Below are positions 17,753 to 25,942 of a stretch of DNA of 64,000 nucleotides, piece by piece (the first letter of the stretch is position 1; each line of letters starts with the position of its first letter). This stretch comes from Pseudomonas citri (GTDB lineage Bacteria; Pseudomonadota; Gammaproteobacteria; Pseudomonadales; Pseudomonadaceae). Made by a program: the position numbers and the translations under genes. The DNA is taken from the NCBI RefSeq assembly GCF_025336485.1, contig NZ_JAODAB010000007.1:62001-126000 (forward strand), written 5' to 3'. Under the pieces are notes generated by a model. The model did no database searches, was not told the DNA's origin, and saw nothing but the letters and a program-made list of their open reading frames with translations.

Positions 17753-17776
17753 CGGGAGGGAAGTAATTCCCTCCCG
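17753..17776 (+). terminator. Intrinsic terminator/attenuator after the candidate precursor gene
   Basis: CGGGAGGGAA-GTAA-TTCCCTCCCG is a perfect ten-base-pair stem with a four-base loop, followed by CTTTCTGTT. It lies 5 bases after the small gene's stop and about 60 bases before the YcaO gene. This is consistent with high precursor expression and reduced read-through into the enzymes. Confidence 0.8.
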
Positions 17777-17837
17777 CTTTCTGTTGTGTCGAACATGACG
17801 CGTGCTCATACCTTTCATCAGTCAAGGGTGGCCATTT

Positions 17838-19055
17838 ATGCAACGACTTAGTTCAAGTCTTCGTCGCCGAAGTGCCGAAGAAACATTAAAAATCATTGTC
17901 AACGATATAGCCCCGCGCCTGGGTATTACCCGAGTGACAGACACAACCTGGCTGGACCGCATCGGCATTCCGGTGTTCGCCAGTATACGACCCGACGCAT
18001 TGAAGGGTTCGCTGTGCGTAAACGCTGGCAAAGGTCTCAGATCAGCAGAAGCCAAGATTGGCGCGTACATGGAAGCCATCGAGTTCAGCCTTGCGCAATA
18101 CAACACTGCACAACTGAAACTGTTAAAAACCACGCCGAGACAACTCATTGAAAGCCACAAAGGACGGATAGCGTTCAATCAGTTCTGCATGTTGTACGGC
18201 TTTCGTGCCGACGCCGACTCGCCCATCATGGCCATTGAAGTTGAAGATGTATTGCGCGAGCAAAAAGTGCTTGCACCCGCCGAACTGGTGTTCATTCCCT
18301 ACCCCGAAAACCCCGGGCAACGACTCTTCGGGGAAAGCTCCAGTGGCCTGGCCTCAGGTAATGACTTGGTGGAAGCCTCGGTACACGCTGTTTGTGAACT
18401 CATGGAGCGCGATGTTCAAGCCTTTAATCACCTGAATGACCGCTCCTGCCTCGTCAATCTGGACCGCTACAGCGCAGAAGTCGACTCCCTGATTAACAAA
18501 ATCAATGGCGCGGGATTAAGTCTGTCGGTTCGTTACACCGAGAACTGTTTTGGCCTGGCCTACTTTCAGGCTTTTATCATGGAAGAGTCCTCCCAGGCGC
18601 CTATCTCTGTGGCCAGCGGTTCAGGGCTACATCCCATCAAGGAAATCGCTTTGATCCGGGCTATCTGCGAGGCGGCCCAAAGCCGTTTAAGCCACATCCA
18701 TGGAGGCCGGGACGACATCATCGAGCGCGTCAAATACTTCGAGAAGAAGGGTCGTTCGGTCGAGCTTCAGGCTATTTCACACTTGCGTACCGTGGCCACC
18801 TCCCGGAACCAGATGATCGATTACTCCTCCATCGACTGCCAGGAGGCCGCGATCCCCACGATCGAATCGGCCTGGGAGTTGCTCATTGAGCGGTTGCAAA
18901 GTGTCGGGCTCAGTACCGTGCTAAGGGTTTTGCTCAGCAAAGCGACGGACGACATCACTGTGGTCAGAATAATTATTCCGGGACTGGAAGCCTTTGAGCC
19001 CGGTTTGAAAAGGGTCGGTCCGAGGTTACTTACGTATGTCAAACAAAGCGCTTGA
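17838..19055 (+). CDS. YcaO-family cyclodehydratase/thioamide synthetase
   Basis: YcaO enzymes use ATP to activate peptide-backbone amides, giving azolines or, with sulfide and TfuA, thioamides. This 405-residue protein has the family's ATP/Mg-binding acidic helices: GKGLRSAEAKIGAYMEAIE (Glu79, Glu82), then GNDLVEASVHAVCELMERD (Glu179, Glu187, Glu190), then HPIKEIALIRAICEAAQSR (Glu269, Glu278, Gln281). It lacks the proline-rich PxPxP tail of azoline-forming YcaOs, ending in VKQSA. The start at 17838 is preferred for its AAGGGTGG ribosome site. It overlaps tfuA by 20 bases. The family call is firm; thioamide chemistry is inferred from the TfuA and sulfur-carrier neighbours. Confidence 0.9.
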   Translation: MQRLSSSLRRRSAEETLKIIVNDIAPRLGITRVTDTTWLDRIGIPVFASIRPDALKGSLCVNAGKGLRSAEAKIGAYMEAIEFSLAQYNTAQLKLLKTTPRQLIESHKGRIAFNQFCMLYGFRADADSPIMAIEVEDVLREQKVLAPAELVFIPYPENPGQRLFGESSSGLASGNDLVEASVHAVCELMERDVQAFNHLNDRSCLVNLDRYSAEVDSLINKINGAGLSLSVRYTENCFGLAYFQAFIMEESSQAPISVASGSGLHPIKEIALIRAICEAAQSRLSHIHGGRDDIIERVKYFEKKGRSVELQAISHLRTVATSRNQMIDYSSIDCQEAAIPTIESAWELLIERLQSVGLSTVLRVLLSKATDDITVVRIIIPGLEAFEPGLKRVGPRLLTYVKQSA

Positions 19056-19737
19056 GGCATGCACGCTGTTTGCGGGCCCCTCCCTGCAAGGAATAAACAG
19101 TCAATTACTGCGCGGTGGCGGCCTGGTGTTACGCCCGCCCGTCAAACGCGGCGATATCGAACGCCTGGTGGCGCAATCGCCCCCTTCAAACCTCGCCATT
19201 GTCGATGGCGTGTTCCATGCGCACCCTGCCGTCGGCCATGCCGAGATACTCGACGCCCTTGGCGCGGGTTGGCGCATTTGGGGGTTGTCATCCATGGGGG
19301 CCATTCGCGCCTGTGAAATGGATACGCTTGGAATGAGAGGCTTTGGCGAAGTGTATCGACAATTCGCCAGCGATCCGGACATGTCCGACGACGAAGTAAC
19401 CCTGATACATCAAGCACAAGAGCCCTTTCTTTCACTCAGCGAACCACTTATTCATATCAGGCAGTTTTTAAGACAGTGGACGACCGAACAGTTCATTACG
19501 CCAGCACAAGAACAACACGTACTTCATCACCTGAAAAACATGTGGTACGGACATCGAACACTAAATTGTTTGAAAGAAGCCTTGCTGGCACTCCCTGTCG
19601 CGGCGAAACAAATAGACAACGCCCTAGCCAACTTTTCCGCTTACAGAGTAAAGAGCCTGGACTTGATCGACTTTCTCAAACAACAACCATGGACGAGAAC
19701 GGTGAAACAGAATGTCGCCATCAGAGATACTGTGTGA
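19036..19737 (+). CDS. TfuA-like protein, YcaO partner
   Basis: A 233-residue TfuA-domain protein. The core is clear: VDGVFHAHPAVGHAEILDAL (residues 56-75) and WGLSSMGAIRACEMDTLGM (residues 82-100), followed by GFGEVY and a DDEV motif. TfuA proteins work with YcaO enzymes in trifolitoxin-type and thioamide systems. Biochemical work on archaeal TfuA indicates that it releases sulfide from a thiocarboxylated sulfur carrier and stimulates YcaO. It overlaps YcaO by 20 bases and the next gene by 26, so the three are translationally coupled. Confidence 0.88.
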   Translation: MSNKALEACTLFAGPSLQGINSQLLRGGGLVLRPPVKRGDIERLVAQSPPSNLAIVDGVFHAHPAVGHAEILDALGAGWRIWGLSSMGAIRACEMDTLGMRGFGEVYRQFASDPDMSDDEVTLIHQAQEPFLSLSEPLIHIRQFLRQWTTEQFITPAQEQHVLHHLKNMWYGHRTLNCLKEALLALPVAAKQIDNALANFSAYRVKSLDLIDFLKQQPWTRTVKQNVAIRDTV

Positions 19738-20482
19738 AATAAACGGCTTGCCCTTTGTGCACCCCATGTTCAACAGCACAAAACTTTTAACGCTCGTCGC
19801 CGTTGTGCGTAAAAACATTGAGGGAGGCGAGTTACCTTTAACCACCTATTTGCAACCAGACTTTGCCACCGGCCTGTATAACCGGCACGTCGAAGGTGCA
19901 CCCGCGTTTCCGCCCCATCAGGCGCTCGGTAACGCCGAGCAGATTATGTTGGCCGAAGCGAAGATCAACCTCAAAGCCTTGTTGCCGGAATGGGCCAGAT
20001 TATTTGACCTGCCGGTTAACATATATAAGCTACTGACTCAACAAGTCAGCCTGACCAATCCCGTGCTACCGCAACAAGTGTTTTTGGGCGAAGCCGCGTT
20101 TACCAGCATGACGGACCTTGAAGAGTTACTGGTGCATGAGCTGTCCCATATTTGGTCCAGTTTGATTGCCGAGATTTACGACTTTCAGCTCAAGGACAGT
20201 TCGAACAACTACGTACTGCCATCAGGAACCGGCGGTAAGAACCCTAGGGGTGTATTGCTGGCTTGCCTGTTTGCGGTCAGCGCCGTGAACTACCACCAAC
20301 GGTTGCTGGCCAGTGGCTCCGTGCGAGCTCGTCCTGAACGACTCGACTACTTGCACCAGTACTTCCTCAAAAGTCTGGCCACTCTTCAGGCTTCGGCGGA
20401 ACTGTCCGAAATCGGAAAACTGATCACCTCCAAGCTGGATGCGTTTTCCAGCAGCCTAACAACTGACACTGTTCAAGGATGA
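19712..20482 (+). CDS. HExxH-motif protein, putative peptide-modifying enzyme
   Basis: A 256-residue protein with His142-Glu143-x2-His146 (LLVHELSHIWSSL), which binds a metal in zinc peptidases and also in the HExxH peptide-modification family whose members are iron/2-oxoglutarate hydroxylases. The segment NPRGVLLACLFAVSAVNY resembles the conserved RG-L-H-G helix of that family, but the usual His after RGVL is replaced by Leu-Ala. His195 or a later His could be a third ligand. Coupled to tfuA by a 26-base overlap. Precursor hydroxylation and leader cleavage are both possible; I cannot decide between them. Confidence 0.6.
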   Translation: MSPSEILCEINGLPFVHPMFNSTKLLTLVAVVRKNIEGGELPLTTYLQPDFATGLYNRHVEGAPAFPPHQALGNAEQIMLAEAKINLKALLPEWARLFDLPVNIYKLLTQQVSLTNPVLPQQVFLGEAAFTSMTDLEELLVHELSHIWSSLIAEIYDFQLKDSSNNYVLPSGTGGKNPRGVLLACLFAVSAVNYHQRLLASGSVRARPERLDYLHQYFLKSLATLQASAELSEIGKLITSKLDAFSSSLTTDTVQG

Positions 20483-20485
20483 CCC

Positions 20486-20758
20486 ATGGCCGTCGTACAT
20501 TTTCCCCGGCAGTTCATGTCCTACACCGATCAGCATAAAACACACGCCACTGAGGGCTTGTGTGTCAGCGAAGTACTGAACAATCTGACCGCACGGTTTC
20601 CCGCCCTGATTGGTCCGGTCTTCTCAGAGGACTTGTACCCGCTGCCGTTCGTGGGGTTGTTCGTCGACGGCATGCCCGTGACCAGTGAACATGACCGCCA
20701 TCGGCCCTTGGACAGTAATGCGCAATTGATTCTGATCAACGCAGTGGCAGGTGGCTGA
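20486..20758 (+). CDS. ThiS/MoaD-like sulfur carrier protein
   Basis: A 90-residue ubiquitin-fold protein ending in NAQLILINAVAGG, with the C-terminal Gly-Gly already exposed. In ThiS/MoaD proteins that glycine is adenylated by a ThiF/MoeB enzyme and converted to a thiocarboxylate that donates sulfur. It starts 4 bases after the HExxH gene and is followed after one base by the ThiF-rhodanese gene. A dedicated role as sulfur donor to YcaO/TfuA is inferred. Cofactor synthesis is less likely, because the housekeeping thiamine and molybdopterin carriers are normally encoded elsewhere. Confidence 0.85.
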   Translation: MAVVHFPRQFMSYTDQHKTHATEGLCVSEVLNNLTARFPALIGPVFSEDLYPLPFVGLFVDGMPVTSEHDRHRPLDSNAQLILINAVAGG

Positions 20759-20759
20759 C

Positions 20760-21887
20760 ATGCAATGCAACCTGAAGATGGACACCTCCCGTTACACCCG
20801 CCAAATCATCCTCAGTGAGGTCGGCGCTCAGGGGCAGCAACGCCTCAAAGACAGCAAGGTGCTGGTGGTCGGTGCCGGGGGGCTGGGTTGCCCGGTACTC
20901 CTGTACCTGGCTGGTGCTGGCGTCGGGACGATCGGCATCGTTGATAACGACATCGTCGACGTGAGCAATCTGCACCGACAAATTCTCTATGCGATTGCCG
21001 ATGTAGGCGACCTGAAAGTGTTGGCAGCCAAACGTCGCATCAATCAGTTGAACCCCGACATCGTCGTCCACACCGTTGCCACGACGCTGAACCCAGACAA
21101 CGTCCTGTCGCTGCTGGCGAAATACGACATCATCGTCGACGCCACTGATAATTTCGGCGCCAAATACCTCATCAGTGACGCCTGTATCGAGTGTGAAAAA
21201 CCGATGATCTATGCCTCGATCAGTCAGTTCGAGGGGCAGGTGTCGGTATTTAATTATTACAACCGGCACACCCAACAACGGGGGCCGTGTTTACGGGATC
21301 TGTTCGAAACACCTCCGCCACCGCACTTGACACAAAGCTGCTCGGAGGCGGGCGTTCTTGGCGTTATACCTGGCTTGCTTGGCTGCTTTCAGGCCAACGA
21401 AGTTCTCAAGCTCATCCTCCGTGCCGGGGAGCCCTTGAGCGGACATTTGTTGTCTATCGACTGTCTGGAAAACACTTTCCACCTGTTGAACATCAACAAA
21501 AAATCACAGGACCGGCCCCCTGAGAAAATGCTTGGCGCTACGACCACGTCTGCGTGGCGCGACAGCGACTGGCTGTCACCCAACACACTGCATGATTGGA
21601 TAGCGACACAAGCGCCATTTCAATTGGTCGATGTGCGCGACATCAGCGAGCATCAGCAAGGTTCGCTGGGCGGCAGTCTGATTCCGCTCAAAGACATCAT
21701 CAAACGCCAGGAAGAACTCGATACCACCCGCCCTATCGTTTTCTATTGCAAGTCCGGCATTAGGAGCAAAGCAGCCCTGCTGGCAGTTCGCAGCGTCAGC
21801 CAGGAAGCGGAACTCTATAGCCTTGAGGGTGGCATCGAGCGATATCTAGCGATTTACCCTGATGAACGTCACCCCGTCACTTATTGA
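20760..21887 (+). CDS. ThiF/MoeB-type adenylyltransferase fused to rhodanese (MoeZ-like)
   Basis: A 375-residue fusion. The N-terminal E1-like domain has the nucleotide-binding GAGGLGCP, the RQIL segment, catalytic-region DATDNF and the conserved Cys in QSCSEAGVLG. The C-terminal rhodanese domain has active-site loop CKSGIRS. It should adenylate the Gly-Gly carrier next door and transfer persulfide sulfur to it. The usual MoeB zinc site is degenerate: GPCLRD keeps one Cys of the first CxxC and the second CxxC is absent. ATG at 20760 is chosen over GTG 20751. Confidence 0.9.
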   Translation: MQCNLKMDTSRYTRQIILSEVGAQGQQRLKDSKVLVVGAGGLGCPVLLYLAGAGVGTIGIVDNDIVDVSNLHRQILYAIADVGDLKVLAAKRRINQLNPDIVVHTVATTLNPDNVLSLLAKYDIIVDATDNFGAKYLISDACIECEKPMIYASISQFEGQVSVFNYYNRHTQQRGPCLRDLFETPPPPHLTQSCSEAGVLGVIPGLLGCFQANEVLKLILRAGEPLSGHLLSIDCLENTFHLLNINKKSQDRPPEKMLGATTTSAWRDSDWLSPNTLHDWIATQAPFQLVDVRDISEHQQGSLGGSLIPLKDIIKRQEELDTTRPIVFYCKSGIRSKAALLAVRSVSQEAELYSLEGGIERYLAIYPDERHPVTY

Positions 21888-21933
21888 ACGCCGCTGATTG
21901 CGCAGTCACCCTATTCGGATCAAAGGTACGTCA

Positions 21934-23238
21934 ATGAGTGCAAATTTTTCAGGCATTACGTGGGGCTTTCCCGGCATCGACCGGCGCCTGTTGAAAGTGC
22001 AGTTCAGCTTTTTACTGATGGTTCTGGGTGGACGGTGTAATCAACTGGCGGTGGCCTGGTGGGCCTTGCAGGAAACAGGCTCTACGCTCTATTTCGCCAA
22101 TATGATTGCCTGCTCCATCGCGGCGGAAGTGTTAGCCAAACCTCTGTTGGGATGGCTGGGGGACAAGTACAACAAAATCCTGATCATCAAGCTGGCCTCA
22201 TGGATCAGCCTGCTGACAGCACTGTTGATGGCGGTGCTATCTGCCACGGGGTCGTTCAACCCCTGGATGGTGGGCGCGCTGATGATAATCAGCAGTGCGA
22301 TCGTCGGCGTACGCGACCCTCTCCAGGCATCGATCATTCCTTTGTTTGCAGACGACGATAAAGTCTCCTTGGCCTTCCAGACCAAAAGCGTGATGTCGTC
22401 CTTTTCCATTTTGCTGGGGCCGGTACTGGCCAGCGGGTTGATTTACGGATTCGGCATCACATTCGCCTTTGCCGCCGATTTTTTTGCGATTCTCATCGCC
22501 GGGACGTTGATCGCGACCATCCCTAGCCACATCGGGGTCACCGGCCAAGACGGAAAAGCCCCGGCTGCCAGCGGCTTCAGCATGATCTGTTCCGGCTTCA
22601 AAGTGGTGTACGGAGTGAAGGTCGAATTTTACCTGGCCATCATTGCAATGCTGATCAACTTTGCCCTGTTTCCGTTCTTCACCATCCTGATCCCACTGTA
22701 CGTGAAGGACGTCATTCAGTACCCGGTCACCTACATCGGTCTTCTGGATTCGTGCTTCGGGCTGGGCATTCTGGCGGGCAGTTACAAAATCATCGGCTGG
22801 TTTTCCGACCGGATTCCCCGTGACATGTGTGTGTCCGCAGGCTTTGCATTACTGGGGTGCAACCTGGTGGTGGTCGGGACCGTATCATCGTCGCTCATCG
22901 TGCCTGCGGCCTGTTTCTGCGGCGGCGTCGGCCTGATGTTGATTAACATCCCCACCTCAGCCGTGAGGTTGCTGGCAACGCCAAAGCTCCATCGCAACCG
23001 GATTTTTGCCACGGTTTCCTTTCTGTCTGCGGCAGCTAGCCCCTTGGGCAGTTTCGCGATGAACACCCTGATCGCCTATCTGGGGGTCGCACTGACAATC
23101 ACGCTGCTGGGTTTCATGGTGGTGCTGTTGTCTCTGCTGGTTTTTCTGGTGCCCGACTTCAAGTCTTTTATGCGCTCCCAGGATACGCAGCTCAATGATG
23201 CCTATCTGGACAAATACCCCAAAGCGTTTGCGCACTGA
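21934..23238 (+). CDS. MFS transporter, probable exporter of the cluster product
   Basis: A 434-residue major facilitator protein with about twelve hydrophobic segments, the motif GWLGDKYNK between helices 2 and 3, and a short charged C-terminal tail. It resembles drug/siderophore exporters of the MFS_3 kind rather than nutrient symporters. The start at 21934 has AAGGTACG upstream; it follows the ThiF-rhodanese gene by 46 bases. Export of the modified peptide, or self-protection, is inferred from its place in the cluster. Confidence 0.8.
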   Translation: MSANFSGITWGFPGIDRRLLKVQFSFLLMVLGGRCNQLAVAWWALQETGSTLYFANMIACSIAAEVLAKPLLGWLGDKYNKILIIKLASWISLLTALLMAVLSATGSFNPWMVGALMIISSAIVGVRDPLQASIIPLFADDDKVSLAFQTKSVMSSFSILLGPVLASGLIYGFGITFAFAADFFAILIAGTLIATIPSHIGVTGQDGKAPAASGFSMICSGFKVVYGVKVEFYLAIIAMLINFALFPFFTILIPLYVKDVIQYPVTYIGLLDSCFGLGILAGSYKIIGWFSDRIPRDMCVSAGFALLGCNLVVVGTVSSSLIVPAACFCGGVGLMLINIPTSAVRLLATPKLHRNRIFATVSFLSAAASPLGSFAMNTLIAYLGVALTITLLGFMVVLLSLLVFLVPDFKSFMRSQDTQLNDAYLDKYPKAFAH

Positions 23239-23286
23239 CGTACTTCGCCGCCCCCCCGCCTCTTACAAACGGAGTTGCCTTTCGCC

Positions 23287-24456
23287 ATGCCGGACTTCAA
23301 GGGTCGAACTGAATCTGCTCGACATGAACAGATCTTCTGCGGCCAATATTATGACGACATGGGCTGTACCGGTTTTCTGGGGGACCCGTCCAAGGATCGA
23401 ATCTCGGTTCTGATGCTGGGGCTTTCGGACGGTGTGGCGCTGGCGCCGATCGCAGCCAGCACCAGAGTGGCCAGTCTGCTGGCCGTTGATCTGGACGAGA
23501 CCGCACTCGTGCGCAGCCTCGACAACCGGAACCGACTTGCAGCGCATATCGACTTTGACGGCGTGGTCGCCGACGCCGCGCACTTCCTGGTCGTCACTCC
23601 CGATCGGTACGACGTCATTATTGTCGACCTCTACACCCAGAGCGCTTATGCCCCGATCGTGTTTGATCACGGATTCCACCAGCTATTGAAGAGCCGCCTC
23701 AATCCCCTCGGTCACGTGGTGTTCAACGGTTTTGGCGTTCCCATGAATCTGGACCCGTTCAGCGGCCCTACGACCCAGGCTTGGCTCGCCCACTGCCTGA
23801 ACGACAGCTGGGGCGACATTCACCACCTGCCCCATCGACGCAATGCGACGTTCATTATCGGTCCACCGCCATCAACCATACTGGGCACCGTACCTACCTT
23901 GGAGTTTTTATGCGCCAGTGACCGGCTCTTTATGGACATCATGAGTCTTCGCCTGCGCTATCTGACACCCACGGCTATCCGTCACACGCCGCTTTTGCCC
24001 CCGGCACTGGACTTCGTGGGGATTGATCTGGAGGTACAAAAACGCTGGATCGACTCGTTACCGGTCCTGTCTGCGCTGCTTCCTGCTTCGCTGAAGCTGG
24101 GCAGGCCCAGCGATCTTCGCGTGTTATTGGATGACCCGGGCGCTTGCCAAGCGCTGCAAGAGCGATTACTGAAGGACAAATCGTCGCTGCGTACCACATT
24201 GGCGTTGCTGATCGCAGGCGAAGTCAACTTCTCGGACCGCGATATGTCATGGCTCCCCGACTGGGTCGTCGCAACACTGGAGAACAGCGTCGAGATCCAC
24301 CCACGAGACTGGCTGGAGGGTTTATTCCCTTACGCCTATGGCGTCATTACCCACAGGACCCGGGGAGATGCGTCCAAGGTGGAAGGTTTTCGACGAGCGC
24401 TAGCCCGATTGTCATCGAGTGTTTCCCTTGGGCGTAGAAATTCAGACTCGATCTGA
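23287..24456 (+). CDS. Spermidine-synthase-fold protein, function unknown
   Basis: A 389-residue protein whose N-terminal half resembles the Rossmann-type core of polyamine synthases and related SAM enzymes: VLMLGLSDGVALAPIA in place of the nucleotide loop, then LLAVDLDETAL, DAAHFLVV and YDVIIVDLYTQ. The C-terminal 190 residues match nothing I recognise. The GxGxG-like loop reads LGLSDG, so cofactor use is uncertain. The ATG at 23287 is chosen over a TTG 12 bases earlier. It is the last gene of the block. A methyl or aminopropyl transfer to the peptide is a possibility, not shown. Confidence 0.6.
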   Translation: MPDFKGRTESARHEQIFCGQYYDDMGCTGFLGDPSKDRISVLMLGLSDGVALAPIAASTRVASLLAVDLDETALVRSLDNRNRLAAHIDFDGVVADAAHFLVVTPDRYDVIIVDLYTQSAYAPIVFDHGFHQLLKSRLNPLGHVVFNGFGVPMNLDPFSGPTTQAWLAHCLNDSWGDIHHLPHRRNATFIIGPPPSTILGTVPTLEFLCASDRLFMDIMSLRLRYLTPTAIRHTPLLPPALDFVGIDLEVQKRWIDSLPVLSALLPASLKLGRPSDLRVLLDDPGACQALQERLLKDKSSLRTTLALLIAGEVNFSDRDMSWLPDWVVATLENSVEIHPRDWLEGLFPYAYGVITHRTRGDASKVEGFRRALARLSSSVSLGRRNSDSI

Positions 24457-24577
24457 CAGTTGCAAACTCGGCTCCCACATGGATGGGGTACATCCGCAGG
24501 AGCCACCGGCTGTGAGGCCACCTATATTGCAGACAAGCCACACACTGGATCTGCGTCGATCACAGCGACTCAACCTC

Positions 24578-25048
24578 TCACCCCGCCGCCAACCCTTTCC
24601 CTGCCCGCTCCAGGTTGCGCCACAGCCAGGGCGGCAACACCTCGGGGTCGAGGCTGTCGATCAAGTTCTTGAGGGCCAATCCCAGTTCGGTATCCCCCTC
24701 GATCACCAATCGACGACGGAAAAACAGCGTGTCGGGATCCTCTTGCCGGCTGGCCAGCAACAGGAATTCACGCCAGTTGCCGCTGATGGTGACTTGGGCT
24801 TCGGCCCGTTCGGCGATGCGCAATCCGTCACGGGCCAGGGTCAGGTACCAGCACAACTTCAGGTCCACCACCCGCAGGCACAACCAGCGCCCACGCAACA
24901 CGTCGAAGCCACCGTCGCGCAGCGGTTCCGCCAGGCAGCGATTGAGCGCTTGCTGCAACGCCAGGCGCTGCACCATGAATGGAACCTTGCCCACCAGCGG
25001 CAGCAACCGGTCGGCGCCTTTGAGCAGCCACTTCTTCGGACTCAACAC
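24578..25048 (-). CDS. ubiT: Ubiquinone biosynthesis accessory factor UbiT (SCP2 domain)
   Basis: A 156-residue protein with a C-terminal SCP2-type lipid-binding domain (VTISGNWREFLLLASRQEDPDTLFF). UbiT is needed, with UbiU and UbiV, for oxygen-independent ubiquinone synthesis and probably presents the hydrophobic intermediates. It begins with a GTG at 25048 that overlaps the end of ubiV by seven bases. It is the last gene of a ubiU-ubiV-ubiT operon and converges on the peptide cluster with about 120 bases between. Confidence 0.9.
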   Translation of the reverse strand: MLSPKKWLLKGADRLLPLVGKVPFMVQRLALQQALNRCLAEPLRDGGFDVLRGRWLCLRVVDLKLCWYLTLARDGLRIAERAEAQVTISGNWREFLLLASRQEDPDTLFFRRRLVIEGDTELGLALKNLIDSLDPEVLPPWLWRNLERAGKGLAAG

Positions 25049-25932
25049 AGGCCTGCCTCCTCTACTTTCAACATACCGGCATGGCCATGCCAGTAACCGT
25101 TGCAGCCGTCGACGAACAGCGGCGGCGCCTCGCCCTGGCGCACCCTGTCAAAGGCCATGACCACCTCAGCCATGCCCTGGGCCCGGGGGCTCAGGCGCAG
25201 TACATCGGCGCCGCAGGCCGTCAGTGCGGTGTAATCGGCCAACAGGTTCGTCACCTCGCCGGACATCGTCTGGATGCCGTTGAGGGTGAACAGCTGCTGG
25301 CCTTCCTGGCTGCTCAACGCCAGGCCGTCGGGATAGTTGATGCAGCAGAACTGGCAATCGTCCTTGGGACGGTTTTCGGCGCGGGCGGTAAAGCAGCGCG
25401 CCGAGTAAGCCAAGGGTAGATGGCCGTAGGAGAAGATCTCCACTTCGGGTACTTCGCGGTCCATGTCCCGCACTTGCTCCAGCACATCGGCGATCAGGGC
25501 CGCCGAACATTCCACCGGCGGCACCCAGCGGATCATGCCGCTGTCCTGCAACTGCGCCAGGGAATGACCGTTGTACAGGTTCAGCGCCGGGCCACCGACG
25601 AAAGGCAGCTTGCGCTCGGCGAGAAACTGCACCGCCCCCATGTCATTGGCTTCCACCAGTAGCTGTCCGTTGTCACACAGCCGACGCAGCGAAGAGAGCT
25701 CCGACGCGGCTTCGATCAGCGTCAGGCTCGACAACACGATCTGCGCCTGGCTGCATGCTTGCAGCTCGCGTCCCAGGCCCAGCCATTGGTCCAGCGAGAA
25801 CGCCCGGCGCTTGGAGCACACGGTTTCCCCGAGGTAAATCACATCCAAGGGCAGTGCCGACATCTCGGCGTAGAAATTTCCCAGTTGCGCTTTGTCCCAA
25901 TAAAACAGGACCGGTCCCAGGCTGAGTTTCAT
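25042..25932 (-). CDS. ubiV: O2-independent ubiquinone hydroxylation protein UbiV (U32 family)
   Basis: A 296-residue peptidase-U32-family protein that binds a 4Fe-4S cluster and forms a heterodimer with UbiU to hydroxylate the quinone ring without O2. The four E. coli ligand positions are conserved exactly: Cys39 (ETVCSKRR), Cys180 (SARCF), Cys193 and Cys197 (CQFCC, with an extra Cys196). The start at 25932 is the ATG of MKLSLGPVLFYW, the typical opening. It follows ubiU by 10 bases. Confidence 0.95.
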   Translation of the reverse strand: MKLSLGPVLFYWDKAQLGNFYAEMSALPLDVIYLGETVCSKRRAFSLDQWLGLGRELQACSQAQIVLSSLTLIEAASELSSLRRLCDNGQLLVEANDMGAVQFLAERKLPFVGGPALNLYNGHSLAQLQDSGMIRWVPPVECSAALIADVLEQVRDMDREVPEVEIFSYGHLPLAYSARCFTARAENRPKDDCQFCCINYPDGLALSSQEGQQLFTLNGIQTMSGEVTNLLADYTALTACGADVLRLSPRAQGMAEVVMAFDRVRQGEAPPLFVDGCNGYWHGHAGMLKVEEAGLC

Positions 25933-25942
25933 CACGCCTCCC

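Noticed and set aside
20486..21887. The MoaD-like and MoeB-like pair read as housekeeping molybdenum cofactor genes
   Set aside because: They are embedded and coupled with YcaO and TfuA, the MoeB part lacks the normal zinc site, and true Mo-cofactor genes of this region (moaA, moaB, moeA) lie elsewhere in the window.
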